Part shown: one piece after another, positions 7,672 to 15,358 of the stretch
Layout of the letters: each line of letters starts with the position of its first letter
Numbering within the stretch: position 1 is the first letter of the stretch
Source of the DNA: JBCBSS01 sp039819065
Lineage (GTDB): Bacteria; Bacteroidota; Bacteroidia; Cytophagales; Cyclobacteriaceae
DNA length: 17,335 nucleotides
Direction of reading: 5' to 3'
NCBI GenBank assembly: GCA_039819065.1
Contig: JBCBSS010000162.1
Coordinates: forward strand, 1 to 17,335
The notes under the pieces: model-generated
Told to the model about the DNA's origin: nothing
Seen by the model: only the letters and a program-made list of their open reading frames with translations
Database searches by the model: none
Program-made: the position numbers and the translations under genes

Positions 7672-8268
7672 ATGTCAGCGCTAACTATAGCCATTCTACT
7701 TACTTTTTCCGGACTGGTTGTACCACAGGAATCACTGATTAATTCGGAAATCCTAAGCGTCAACTGTGATGAAGACATGGATCCGTATAGGGTCAATACG
7801 AGGCTCACTGCTGATTCGATAACTGCAAATGGGCGGTTAATTAGTTTTACGACTACAGCCACTTGTTGTGTTAGTTTTGAACTAGAGGCCCGCAAAGTCT
7901 CGGGTGATGTCAAAATAAGCTTGAAAGAATACGGTGATCCATGCGAATGTATTTGCGCTTACGATTTCACTGTGCTTCTTGAAGATAAACTAGATACAGT
8001 CACCAAATTCTACGTAGGGATAAAGCCATTGGAAAAGGATATTCCCGGGTTAATGCCTTTAAAGAAGAGGTACTTCGTATTTGAAAATGATACCACTGGT
8101 TTTGATGATGAAAACGGATTAAGACAAGGGTTTGTAGTTTTTAAAACGAAAAATTTGATCAAAAAAGTGTATTACAAAGATGGGGAGTTCATCAAATTCG
8201 AAATTTGGGATTTGAACAAAAAACTAATCAAGACCGAGACGGACGAAAGCAAAATACTGGACTACTAA
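7672..8268 (+). CDS. Exported Cys-rich protein of unknown function
   Basis: The 198-residue protein starts with a hydrophobic leader (residues 3-17), so it is probably exported, although the usual basic residues are missing from the start. Six Cys lie in the first half: Cys32, the pair C65-C66, and Cys91/93/95 in a CECIC motif after a Gly-Asp-Pro turn. Similar CC...CxCxC patterns occur in uncharacterised Bacteroidota envelope proteins and suggest disulfides or a metal site. The last 45 residues (GFVVFKTKNLIKKV... with YYKDGEF and IWDLNKKL) resemble MORN/YwqK-type strand repeats. Its gene sits 37 bases after the lipoprotein gene and 3 bases before the small CxxCH frame, so it is likely part of one transcript from 6810 to 8921. 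Confidence 0.75.
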   Translation: MSALTIAILLTFSGLVVPQESLINSEILSVNCDEDMDPYRVNTRLTADSITANGRLISFTTTATCCVSFELEARKVSGDVKISLKEYGDPCECICAYDFTVLLEDKLDTVTKFYVGIKPLEKDIPGLMPLKKRYFVFENDTTGFDDENGLRQGFVVFKTKNLIKKVYYKDGEFIKFEIWDLNKKLIKTETDESKILDY

Positions 8269-8271
8269 AAT

Positions 8272-8352
8272 ATGCAGCAAAAAAGTCTATCATGTTGTGG
8301 TACATGCCACACCTTCACCGCCGGGCCGGTTAGTCATAAAGAAATGATATGA
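8272..8352 (+). CDS. Possible 26-residue CxxCH microprotein, coupled to the next gene
   Basis: This short ATG frame starts three bases after the upstream stop and ends in TGA that overlaps the ATG of the next gene (ATGA at 8349-8352), the arrangement of translational coupling. The peptide contains CCGTCH, which fits the c-type heme pattern CxxCH or a small metal-binding loop, then a Ser/His/Lys-containing tail. There is no signal peptide, and heme attachment happens in the periplasm, so heme binding is unlikely unless the peptide is exported some other way. It may also be only a coupling leader or a chance frame. Confidence 0.3.
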   Translation: MQQKSLSCCGTCHTFTAGPVSHKEMI

Positions 8353-8921
8353 TACCCCGGATACTATTCACTATTCTACTCATAACCGTTTTTTCAGTGT
8401 CTAAATCATGTGACTGCCACTGGGCTGGTGGATTCATTAAATTCAAAGAGTTACTAAGGCAGGAAACTGATGAAGTGGTGGTGGCAAAGGTAAAGGTAGA
8501 TAGTCTTTTTGATTTCTACGGTCAAACACCGGCCAGGATGAGGGTGTCGATTGAAAAAGTATATCAAGGTAAAATAGCATCGGATTATGCCATCATCATT
8601 GGTGACGAAGGTGCGTCATGTTCGGTATCGCTGGAAGAGTTTGTGGCGTGGAAAGACTGGATAGCGATTTTATATCCCTATGATACTCAAGAAAACAAAT
8701 ATGAATTAATAGCCTGTGGAGCATCTTACTTGAAAGTTGAAGGGGACGAGGTAATCGGAATCGTCGCAAACAACGATTCCCGGACACCAGAAAGAATGGC
8801 ACTCATTGACCTGGAATCCAAACTGACATCTTCACAGGGCTCGTCATGGATGATAGTTGCCCTGATATTACTTGCTATTGCTTTCATCATCTTACTCCTT
8901 AAAAAAGTAAGACGTCAATAA
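8349..8921 (+). CDS. Exported NTR/TIMP-like protein with C-terminal membrane anchor
   Basis: The 190-residue protein has a signal peptide (residues 1-20) whose predicted cleavage leaves the mature chain starting with C21-D-C23. An N-terminal CxC, a beta-rich core with a VYQGKI-like strand, and two later Cys in GASCSV and ELIACGASYL match the netrin/TIMP-like (NTR) fold, in which the first Cys pair is tied by disulfides to later ones. Residues about 166-185 form one transmembrane helix followed by a basic KKVRRQ tail, so the domain should face the periplasm with the tail in the cytoplasm. Bacterial NTR-like proteins have no settled function. The start overlaps the stop of the 26-codon frame upstream. 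The fold call is by motif pattern only. Confidence 0.75.
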   Translation: MIPRILFTILLITVFSVSKSCDCHWAGGFIKFKELLRQETDEVVVAKVKVDSLFDFYGQTPARMRVSIEKVYQGKIASDYAIIIGDEGASCSVSLEEFVAWKDWIAILYPYDTQENKYELIACGASYLKVEGDEVIGIVANNDSRTPERMALIDLESKLTSSQGSSWMIVALILLAIAFIILLLKKVRRQ

Positions 8922-8980
8922 TGCTAGAAACGCGTTAAACTAGCAACAATCGAAGAGAGAATGTCGATCACGTCAAAATT

Positions 8981-9026
8981 GGTGAATGAAGTAAACCAAT
9001 TGGTAAAACGAGACTTCACCTTTTTT
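8981..9026 (+). terminator. Probable rho-independent terminator
   Basis: GGTGAA (8981-8986) pairs with TTCACC (9015-9020), enclosing a second small palindrome (CCAATTGG), and is followed at once by six T (9021-9026). It closes the transcript ending with the NTR-like gene. A weaker TGCTAG/CTAGCA hairpin lies just upstream at 8922-8945. Confidence 0.55.
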
Positions 9027-9057
9027 CATATCTTAAGCGCTTAACCCAATCCGCCAA

Positions 9058-9534
9058 ATGAAGCAGTTTTTTATTCCTATAGCCTTAATCCTTTTCTATC
9101 ACCATTCCGCTGAAGCCCAGCAAATCCTTGACAAGCTCAGAGATGAGCTACCTAAAACTGTAGAAGGGCTTGAGTTAGCCAACACCCCTGAGATATATGG
9201 CAATGGCTCCGATGCCAATTTAGTAGCCAATTATAATGATGATGTTGACACCTATTTGAATTGCACCTTTACAGTTTACAGCGATGATATCTTCAACAGA
9301 CTCAAGAAGGACCTCGCCAATGCTCCAAAGTCATTCGAAAATGATGAAATGAAAATCATGGCTTTGGCTTTGAACAAGCGGCAAGGCCAAGTGACTTTTC
9401 AAAAGCAGGACGGCAAATTCGAAGGTAGTGTATTGGATGAACCTAACAGCATGCTCATCACATTCACTGGAGCGGGTATAACCGACAAGCAAAAGATCAA
9501 AGACATATTGGAGAAAATACTTTCAGTATTGTAA
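9058..9534 (+). CDS. Small exported protein of unknown function
   Basis: The 158-residue protein has a clear signal peptide (MKQFFIPIALILF, ending AEAQQ). The mature part starts with a helix, then the motif ELPKTVEGLELANTP, an Asn/Asp-rich loop, alternating strands, and a C-terminal amphipathic helix (KQKIKDILEKILSVL). There is a single Cys in the mature chain and no lipobox. The layout suggests a small periplasmic alpha/beta domain; I do not recognise the family. It stands behind a probable terminator, so it likely has its own promoter, and the following gene is 120 bases away. Confidence 0.7.
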   Translation: MKQFFIPIALILFYHHSAEAQQILDKLRDELPKTVEGLELANTPEIYGNGSDANLVANYNDDVDTYLNCTFTVYSDDIFNRLKKDLANAPKSFENDEMKIMALALNKRQGQVTFQKQDGKFEGSVLDEPNSMLITFTGAGITDKQKIKDILEKILSVL

Positions 9535-9561
9535 TCCTCCAGATAGACCCCGCCCCTCTTA

Positions 9562-9590
9562 TTGATACTCATCAAAAGTTAATATTTTCG
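9562..9590 (+). promoter_or_regulatory. Weak Bacteroidota promoter candidate for the serine hydrolase
   Basis: TTG at 9562-9564 is followed after 18 bases by TATTTTCG (9583-9590), one mismatch from the TAnnTTTG -7 element. It would give a leader of about 60 bases before the ATG at 9655. Confidence 0.3.
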
Positions 9591-9654
9591 AAAACGTTTT
9601 TCAGGTCCTGAGCCTAATGCATATCTGGGCTATTACGAATACTAAACACTAAAG

Positions 9655-10722
9655 ATGAAATTGAAACTGACCATACTCGGCTTATTACTCACTGCTATCA
9701 ATTGCCTTGCACAGGCGCAGCATACGTTTTCTTATGCAACACCAGAATCGAAAGGATATTCAAGCCAGAAGCTGGATGTGCTTAAGGCACACTTAGCGCA
9801 AAGTGGATCATTCTCCATGATCATCATGATAGACGGCGACATCATTTTTGAATGGGGCGAAACGGATAAAAAGCATTTGATCCACTCCATGAGGAAGGCC
9901 ATGTTGAATTCATTGTATGGTATTGCCATCGCCAATGGGCAAATAGATACCACCATGACCTTGAAAAAACTGAATATCAATGATATTGAACCCAGTTTGA
10001 GTAAGCGCGAATTAAACGCAAGGGTGGCTGATTTACTGAAATCAAGGTCAGGGATTTACCATAATGCTGCAGCCGTAAACAATGCCATGCTCATTGACCG
10101 ACCGGCGCGAGGCACACACCAACCTGGGGAACATTATTATTACAATAATTGGGACTTCAATGCTTTAGGAGCCATTCTAGAACAACAGACAGGTGAAAGC
10201 ATCTACACGATGTTCTACGAGCAAATTGCCAAACCTATCGGCATGTTGGACTATGAAGGCAAGTACGCTTCAATAGACGGTGAGTCTGAAGCATTTGATC
10301 GGCCAAATACCGATGGATATTATCAGTATGAAAAAAGCCAATCCAATTATCCGGCCTATCATTTTAGAATGTCAGCTCGTGATTTGGCGCTGTATGGGCA
10401 ATTGTACCTGAATTATGGTAATTGGAACGGTAAACAGATTATTCCTCGAGAATGGATCGATGTGAGTACTAAGCCCTATTCCATCTACAGCCCTCAATAC
10501 GGAAATGCTTATGGCATGCTTTGGAGAGTAAGGGTACCGGGTGAAAACACCAAAAGAAATTCCTTCTTCCATACAGGGTTAGGCATCCATATGTTGGGTG
10601 TTTATCCGGATTCAGGCTTGGTCATGGTGCATAGAGTAAACACTGAAGAAGATTTCGATTACACCGAAGGTGATTTTTACAAAATGCTTGGTCTATTGTT
10701 TAATGCTAGAGAAAAGCAATGA
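9655..10722 (+). CDS. Secreted serine hydrolase, beta-lactamase / penicillin-binding fold
   Basis: The 355-residue protein has a signal peptide (residues 1-19, ending LAQAQ). It carries the three motifs of the class C beta-lactamase and DD-peptidase-like superfamily: nucleophile S78-M-R-K81, Y163-N-N and H306-T-G. The opening PESKGYSSQKLDVLKAHLA and the PGEHYYYNN stretch are typical of this group, whose members are mostly esterases or peptidases and rarely true beta-lactamases. It should act in the periplasm or outside the cell; the substrate is unknown. It differs from the hydrolase at 1472 in lacking any accessory domain. The P-loop gene follows after 41 bases and may share its transcript. 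Confidence 0.9.
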   Translation: MKLKLTILGLLLTAINCLAQAQHTFSYATPESKGYSSQKLDVLKAHLAQSGSFSMIIMIDGDIIFEWGETDKKHLIHSMRKAMLNSLYGIAIANGQIDTTMTLKKLNINDIEPSLSKRELNARVADLLKSRSGIYHNAAAVNNAMLIDRPARGTHQPGEHYYYNNWDFNALGAILEQQTGESIYTMFYEQIAKPIGMLDYEGKYASIDGESEAFDRPNTDGYYQYEKSQSNYPAYHFRMSARDLALYGQLYLNYGNWNGKQIIPREWIDVSTKPYSIYSPQYGNAYGMLWRVRVPGENTKRNSFFHTGLGIHMLGVYPDSGLVMVHRVNTEEDFDYTEGDFYKMLGLLFNAREKQ

Positions 10723-10763
10723 TCTTCTCTTAAGCAGCATTCAAAAAAACGTACTAACTAACG

Positions 10764-11273
10764 ATGAAAAGAGAAGTGCTTGTTTTGACCGGGGCTTGTG
10801 GCGTAGGGAAATCGACCATTGGTAAGCTCTGGGCAAAATCAAAGTCAGGCGTATGCATTGAGAGTGATTATTTCACAGAATGGATTCACGATGAACACCC
10901 TATCTCGACCGACTATTTTCTCAGCGTCGAGGAAATGATAGCCGAATTGAGCTGGAACACCTGCCGTGAATACCTCAAAAATGGATTTTCAGTGGCGATA
11001 GAAAATGTTTGGACACCCAAAGGGCTCACAAAACTACAGGAAGCGTTTATGTCAATCGAGTTGATCAGTAAAGCTAAGTTTGTATACCTGAAATGTGATT
11101 TAGACCAAAACAAATCACGGGATCAAAAACGATCGGCAAGCAATCAAATGAATGAACGCGTCGGTATAGTACGAGAAGAGCTTGAGCAGTATCAATGGCC
11201 GGAATTCGTTCATACCATAGACAGCAGTTCGCAAACTGACATTCAGACGCTGAATACGATTCTATCGATTTAA
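10764..11273 (+). CDS. P-loop kinase-like ATP-binding protein
   Basis: The 169-residue cytoplasmic protein opens with a Walker A motif, G10-ACGVGKS-T18, directly after the first strand. IESDYF near residue 33 supplies the Asp often used for substrate binding in small-molecule kinases. The strand KFVYLKCDL and the basic helix around SRDQKRSASNQMNERVG look like the core strand and LID of the adenylate kinase-like AAA_33/zeta-like group. The size suits a single-domain nucleotide, sugar or phosphotransfer kinase. The substrate cannot be inferred, and nothing in the neighbourhood points to a toxin pair. It lies 41 bases after the serine hydrolase. Confidence 0.8.
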   Translation: MKREVLVLTGACGVGKSTIGKLWAKSKSGVCIESDYFTEWIHDEHPISTDYFLSVEEMIAELSWNTCREYLKNGFSVAIENVWTPKGLTKLQEAFMSIELISKAKFVYLKCDLDQNKSRDQKRSASNQMNERVGIVREELEQYQWPEFVHTIDSSSQTDIQTLNTILSI

Positions 11274-11363
11274 ATCTGCGTGGCGGGCATTCTAGCACGT
11301 AGAAAATCAATATAATACCAGAGCGCATTCGTAATTTCTACCAAATTCCTATCTTCGGAACCA

Positions 11364-12470
11364 ATGTTAGACACTTCGCTTAGCTCATCTAATTTCTATT
11401 TCTTGATAGCCGTAGCGCAAGGTATTGTATTATCGCTACTGATCATCTTTAATCGCCCCAGAAGAAAGCCGAATACTTATTTAGGCGTCTTGATTTTTCT
11501 TTTCTCATTAGCACTTTTACATCTGATATTGGAGGAATCTATTCATGCGTTCAACTCCAAGTTCCCGGTTCCTATGGAGTTCAGTTGGGCTTATGGCCCA
11601 TTGGCATACCTACACATCCTCCATATCAAAGACCCGTTACGAAAGTTTAAGAGAAAGGATCTGCTTCATTTTTTACCTTGCCTGATATTTGACGTACTGC
11701 TTTTCACTATATCTTTTGTGTATATAGGCAACAACATGGACTGGGCTCAACAAAACATACCTTTAATACAGTCAATTGCCTTATCCATCATTTCCTTAAG
11801 TATCGTTCAACTCGCCATATATTCTTATTTTATCTACAAAGAATCGGTTGACACCAAACCCGTACTGAAGGAGTTCGGCCAGGTAAGAAGATGGCTTTCC
11901 TCACTGATCCTTTCCTGGTGTATCGTCATTGCCTTTTTCATCATTGCTATTCCAATCGGCCTCATGTTCATTGAGGAGCTGGATGAGAATTCTGAATGGC
12001 TATATAAACCACTTGGCGCTATAGAGACCCTTATGATTTACATCCTTGGCTATTTGTACCTGATGAAGTACAGCAAAGTGATAGGGGACTACATGGACAA
12101 AGTCAGCAAGTTCAAATTCTCGGCGAATGAGCTAGACGACAAGAAAAACGAAATACTTGAAGCGCTCCGACAGCAGGAGCTTTACAAAGATCCGAAGATT
12201 ACAGTGGCGAAACTGGCTGGGCACTTGGGTTGGCCCATCAACAGCGTTTCCAAACTAATCAACGAAACACTTCAAACCAATTTCAATGATCTGATCAATC
12301 AGTTTAGGGTATCAGCTTTTAAGCAACTTGCCGTCACACCTGACAGTAAAAAGTATTCAATTCTAGGTTTAGGGCAGGAAGTCGGATTTAGCTCGAAAGC
12401 ATCATTCTACCGGGTTTTTAAGAAAGAAACTGGTATGACACCCTCAGAATTCATGAAGTCTCAGGCTTAA
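11364..12470 (+). CDS. AraC-family regulator with multi-pass membrane sensor domain
   Basis: The 368-residue protein has about six to seven hydrophobic helices in its first 235 residues (clear ones at about 11-29, 39-56, 103-122, 135-157, 180-204 and 216-233) and a C-terminal AraC-type double helix-turn-helix at about 275-367. The second HTH is canonical: GLGQEVGFSSKASFYRVFKK, then TGMTPSEF. This architecture, a membrane sensor fused directly to an AraC DNA-binding domain, is common in Bacteroidota and would put the regulator at the inner membrane, sensing an envelope or small-molecule signal. A TATCTTCG element at 11350-11357, just before the ATG, is close to the -7 consensus and would make a nearly leaderless mRNA. 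The downstream secreted hydrolase, 82 bases on, is a plausible target, but this is inference. Confidence 0.9.
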   Translation: MLDTSLSSSNFYFLIAVAQGIVLSLLIIFNRPRRKPNTYLGVLIFLFSLALLHLILEESIHAFNSKFPVPMEFSWAYGPLAYLHILHIKDPLRKFKRKDLLHFLPCLIFDVLLFTISFVYIGNNMDWAQQNIPLIQSIALSIISLSIVQLAIYSYFIYKESVDTKPVLKEFGQVRRWLSSLILSWCIVIAFFIIAIPIGLMFIEELDENSEWLYKPLGAIETLMIYILGYLYLMKYSKVIGDYMDKVSKFKFSANELDDKKNEILEALRQQELYKDPKITVAKLAGHLGWPINSVSKLINETLQTNFNDLINQFRVSAFKQLAVTPDSKKYSILGLGQEVGFSSKASFYRVFKKETGMTPSEFMKSQA

Positions 12471-12473
12471 AAA

Positions 12474-12495
12474 GTCTCACATGGTCATCTGAGAC
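12474..12495 (+). terminator. Weak hairpin between the AraC and hydrolase genes
   Basis: GTCTCA (12474-12479) pairs with TGAGAC (12490-12495) around a 10-base loop just after the AraC stop codon. There is no T tract, so it may attenuate or be incidental. Confidence 0.3.
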
Positions 12496-12552
12496 CTACC
12501 CAATTTTCATGTATGGCGCATAGAAAGCACTTTTGGAGAAAACCCAAACGAC

Positions 12553-14025
12553 ATGAAAAAGCATATACTAACAACACTGATTGGATTACTTATTAGCTTC
12601 TACTCTTTTAGTCAATCCACATTGGCAGATGTTGAACAGCAGGTATTTCAAACAGACAAGAACATGGAAATTGAAGGTGAGGTAGGTTACTTGCAAGTGC
12701 CTGAAAACCGGAAAAACCCTTCCAGTAGAAAAGTGAAAGTCAAATACGTCAGGCTTAAGAGTTTGGCAGCAAACCCGGGTAAACCGATTGTTTACCTTGA
12801 GGGAGGTGGCGGTTCAGTCACATGGCAGGCGGAAGACCCGGATGCGCTAACCGATTGGCTTGACTATTTGGAAATAGCAGATTTGATCTTCATAGACCGT
12901 CGTGGCACCAATGATGAATCACTCATATATGTATGGCAAAACGAATTCCCAGAGAACTTCTTTGTCACTGAAGAAGCAGCTAATCTCCATTATAAGAAAA
13001 TGGTAGAGGCGTCGCTCAAAACCTTTGACGAAAGAGGAATTGATGTCACCGGGTATACCATCGAAGAACACGCCAAAGATGTGGATGATTTGATGACAGC
13101 TTTAGGGGCAGAAAGCTATTCAATGGTTGGGTTTAGCTTTGGTTCACATATAGGCATGACTGTCATGAAGCTATTTCCGGATAGAATAGAGAAAGCCGTT
13201 ATGATCGGTTCGGATGCCCCTAATCAATCCCTCAACTACCCAAGGTACCTGCATGAGCACATCAGGAAGATTGCAGAGATGGTCAAAGCCGACAACGCGT
13301 TAAGTCAGACTGTTCCGGACTTCGAAGCACTGGTTAACCGGGTAATGAAAAAGTTGGCACAAAACCCTGTAACCGTCACTATTAAAAACCCACTGACAGG
13401 AGCAGATATGGAACTGAAAATTGGGGCATTTGGGCTTGCTCTTATCCTACGCCTTGATATCGATGATTACAATGACATTCCGATCATTCCAAGATTACTC
13501 TATACGATAGAACAGGGTGACTATAGTATGCTCACGTGGTTTGCCCAGAAAAGAGTCGTCTTCAGCTTGGCCGTACCAGGTAACGGGATTAATCAACAGC
13601 TAGCGTCTGGTGCCAGCACATCAAGGTGGGCTCAGATCGAAAAAGAGGCAGGAGAAAGCATTTTCGGAAATGTAGTAAACTTCCCTTTCTCGGCAGCTAA
13701 ACCGCATTGGGTTTCAAACCCACTTTCTTTTGACCCCTCTGCCCCATTGCGGTCAGATATTCCTACCCTGTTTATCACGGGGGACATGGACTGCCGCACG
13801 CCGGTAGCGCAAGTTGAAGAGACAAAGAAAGGCTTTAGCAACGCAAAACACATTATAGTGAAAAATGCTGGCCATGAACAAGCCATGTGGGATGATGAAG
13901 TTGCCAACGAAATGATCCCCAATTTCCTAAAAGATGGAAAAGTTAAAAAAACCGATGCCTATTATGGGGATATTGAATTCATAAAGGTGTCTGGTAAGGC
14001 CGAAGGCCACCCCTCAATCGAGTAA
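12553..14025 (+). CDS. Secreted alpha/beta hydrolase, S33 peptidase / TAP-like
   Basis: The 490-residue protein has a signal peptide (residues 1-20, ending FSQS). The alpha/beta-hydrolase core shows an oxyanion-type YLEGGGGS loop near residue 82, the IDRRGTNDES stretch typical of S33 aminopeptidases, the nucleophile elbow G-F-S195-F-G, and the C-terminal ITGDMDCRTP and NAGHEQ motifs that place the acid at Asp413 (or Asp411) and the base at His441. A lid region lies between about residues 215 and 385. The layout is that of tripeptidyl/proline aminopeptidase-like enzymes with a TAP-like C-terminal part. It probably works in the periplasm on short peptides or esters. About 35 residues extend beyond the usual family end. 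It is preceded by the membrane AraC regulator and is followed convergently by the HxlR gene. Confidence 0.9.
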   Translation: MKKHILTTLIGLLISFYSFSQSTLADVEQQVFQTDKNMEIEGEVGYLQVPENRKNPSSRKVKVKYVRLKSLAANPGKPIVYLEGGGGSVTWQAEDPDALTDWLDYLEIADLIFIDRRGTNDESLIYVWQNEFPENFFVTEEAANLHYKKMVEASLKTFDERGIDVTGYTIEEHAKDVDDLMTALGAESYSMVGFSFGSHIGMTVMKLFPDRIEKAVMIGSDAPNQSLNYPRYLHEHIRKIAEMVKADNALSQTVPDFEALVNRVMKKLAQNPVTVTIKNPLTGADMELKIGAFGLALILRLDIDDYNDIPIIPRLLYTIEQGDYSMLTWFAQKRVVFSLAVPGNGINQQLASGASTSRWAQIEKEAGESIFGNVVNFPFSAAKPHWVSNPLSFDPSAPLRSDIPTLFITGDMDCRTPVAQVEETKKGFSNAKHIIVKNAGHEQAMWDDEVANEMIPNFLKDGKVKKTDAYYGDIEFIKVSGKAEGHPSIE

Positions 14026-14083
14026 TGCGCGATAATATGATTAAGGGATGTGCTTCTAACTGGCCGTTTGAAAACAAAGTCCA

Positions 14084-14104
14084 AGGTCAATCCAGCCTTG
14101 ACCT
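14084..14104. terminator. Hairpin at the convergent junction of hydrolase and HxlR genes
   Basis: AGGTCAA (14084-14090) and TTGACCT (14098-14104) form a perfect 7-bp stem with a 7-base loop. It covers the stop region of the HxlR gene, which starts from the other side. No strong T tract follows on either strand. Confidence 0.3.
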
Positions 14105-14473
14105 GATTAATGAAATCAGTCCGTCTCGATCTGTATTGGCCTTGACTATAAGTCCTTCGGCTATGGCCAGCCCACCCTGATGCTTGTCCGACCAAACGAT
14201 CATCTCTATTAAAACCGGTATGAGGTCTTTCCCTTTTTCAGTTAACGAATACTCCTTCTTGGTCTTCAGTTGTTCATAGACCTTCGATACTATAATGCCA
14301 TTCTGTTCTAACTTTTTCAGGCGATCCGAAAGAATATTGGTGGCAATACCTTCCTTAGAGTTAATGAAATCCTTGTAAAATTTCTTGCCTTCTACCAAGT
14401 CTCTAATAATTAGAAAAGTCCACTTGTCTCCAAAAAAATCCAGTGCATAACTGACAGGACAGTCTGATCTCAT
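14087..14473 (-). CDS. HxlR-family transcriptional regulator
   Basis: The 128-residue protein is a winged-helix regulator of the HxlR family. The start, C5-PVSYALDFFGDKW, then FLIIRDLVEGKKFYKDF, ATNILSDRLKKLEQNGII and the wing YSLTEKGKDL are diagnostic. Such proteins bind as dimers to inverted repeats, often next to their own gene. Cys5 lies where redox-sensing members such as YodB carry their reactive cysteine, so a thiol switch is possible but unproven. The gene diverges from the SnoaL-like gene, and the 98-base gap between them carries two matching palindromes (14488-14508 and 14523-14543). Repression of both genes, relieved by an electrophile or similar ligand, is the natural model. Confidence 0.92.
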   Translation of the reverse strand: MRSDCPVSYALDFFGDKWTFLIIRDLVEGKKFYKDFINSKEGIATNILSDRLKKLEQNGIIVSKVYEQLKTKKEYSLTEKGKDLIPVLIEMIVWSDKHQGGLAIAEGLIVKANTDRDGLISLIRSRLD

Positions 14474-14487
14474 GAATCTTTAATTTA

Positions 14488-14508
14488 TTACTTGCAATTT
14501 GCAAGTGA
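14488..14508. promoter_or_regulatory. Operator 1 for HxlR regulator, TTACTTG-N7-CAAGTGA
   Basis: The 21-base palindrome reads TTACTTG, seven bases, CAAGTGA; its inner 17 bases (14490-14506) are a perfect inverted repeat around one central base. It lies 15 bases upstream of the HxlR start and overlaps the -33 region of the divergent promoter. Spacing and half-sites are the same as in the second copy. Confidence 0.7.
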
Positions 14509-14521
14509 GTTGGTATATTTG
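14492..14521 (+). promoter_or_regulatory. Bacteroidota-type promoter for the SnoaL-like gene
   Basis: TTG (14492-14494), 19 bases, then TATATTTG (14514-14521) fits TTG-N17-23-TAnnTTTG exactly. The -33 part is inside operator 1, and the start of transcription would fall at or in operator 2, so a bound regulator should block polymerase. Confidence 0.6.
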
Positions 14522-14522
14522 T

Positions 14523-14543
14523 TTACTTGTTTTTTGCAAGTAA
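14523..14543. promoter_or_regulatory. Operator 2 for HxlR regulator, TTACTTG-N7-CAAGTAA
   Basis: Half-sites TTACTTG and CAAGTAA are exact reverse complements separated by seven bases, and the symmetry runs on outward to 15-bp arms (14515-14529 and 14537-14551). It starts exactly 35 bases after operator 1, roughly three and a third helical turns. Confidence 0.7.
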
Positions 14544-14571
14544 ACAAATATTTGAATTTAAAACCAAAACA

Positions 14572-15051
14572 ATGGATACAATAAAAATTAGTTTCGATAC
14601 CCTTAAGAAAGATAGTTGGTCTGATGAGGAGGTCAAAAATGTGAGCTTGGTAATAGACTTCGTCCAACTGCTTATGAATGATCACGATTTTGACAATGTG
14701 CTGAAGAAATTTGGGAACCGCCACTATCACCAACACAACCGAAGTATCCCGGATGGCATAGACGCGCTGGTAAAATACATAAAAGGTTTCTCGAAGAAAT
14801 TTCCCGATTATGCCTACGACGTCAAACACATTTATGCTGATGGTGATTATGTTATTTTTCACTCACAAATCACAACCAATAAAAAAGACCGAGGCAACGA
14901 CAAAAAAGGGATCAATGTACATGACACCTGGAGAATAGAGAACAACCAAATCGTAGAGCATTGGGACTCCCTTCAGCCTATGAATGTATTTATGCGATTC
15001 TACTTTTGGTTAACGGGTGGAAAAATCGCCAATTTCAATGGAGTCTACTAA
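14572..15051 (+). CDS. SnoaL-like / NTF2-family protein
   Basis: I choose the ATG at 14572 because the upstream in-frame TTG at 14527 lies inside the operator and promoter. The 159-residue cytoplasmic protein has the look of the SnoaL-like group of the NTF2 fold: a first helix, then KKFGNRHYHQHNRSIPDG (residues 45-62) with the typical Y-x-Q-H-N, and a closing HDTWRIENNQIVEHWDSLQP strand pair. Relatives are predicted aldol condensation or cyclase-type enzymes of unclear substrate. The divergent HxlR gene and the shared operators make it the likely target of that regulator, which would suit a role in handling a small reactive compound. Confidence 0.85.
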   Translation: MDTIKISFDTLKKDSWSDEEVKNVSLVIDFVQLLMNDHDFDNVLKKFGNRHYHQHNRSIPDGIDALVKYIKGFSKKFPDYAYDVKHIYADGDYVIFHSQITTNKKDRGNDKKGINVHDTWRIENNQIVEHWDSLQPMNVFMRFYFWLTGGKIANFNGVY

Positions 15052-15358
15052 TTACAAGATCAATATATAACGCCTGAGGCCATTTTAAACTGTTAGGATA
15101 GAACGCAAGGACGGCACTACGGGCGCACTATGTGAAAATATAAGCGCACTTTTAAATACTTAAGGGCGATTCTTCCAGTAAGCCAAACCAGTCCGGTCCT
15201 CAAGCATTTTCCCCATCTACTCATTTTGTCTTCTGACTGAATTATTTCATCATCTGTTTGTATCAGAAGAACGGCTTTGCTAGCTTGTTTTTCGAACAGT
15301 GAAATGCAGAAAATGCACCTTTAGCTGTTTCATCGTTTACAACCTGAAACAACACCTG
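15052..15358. other. Gap with no supported gene
   Basis: About 300 bases follow the SnoaL-like gene. A GCGCACT heptamer occurs twice within 40 bases (near 15124 and 15164). No terminator with a T tract and no exact TAnnTTTG element were found. Confidence 0.4.

Noticed and set aside
9655..10722. Reading the serine hydrolase as an antibiotic-resistance beta-lactamase
   Set aside because: The SxxK, YNN and HTG motifs are shared by many esterases and peptidases, and nothing specific to resistance enzymes is visible.
10764..11273. Reading the P-loop protein as a zeta-type toxin
   Set aside because: Only the Walker A motif and general kinase layout are visible, and no epsilon-like antitoxin gene lies beside it.
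14527..14571. TTG-initiated 15-residue extension of the SnoaL-like protein
   Set aside because: It lies inside the operator and at the expected transcription start, so it cannot be translated from the predicted promoter.
15299..15358. GTG-initiated 20-residue extension (three Cys) of the small helical protein
   Set aside because: The extension looks random beside the well-formed ATG start at 15359; kept as an alternative only.
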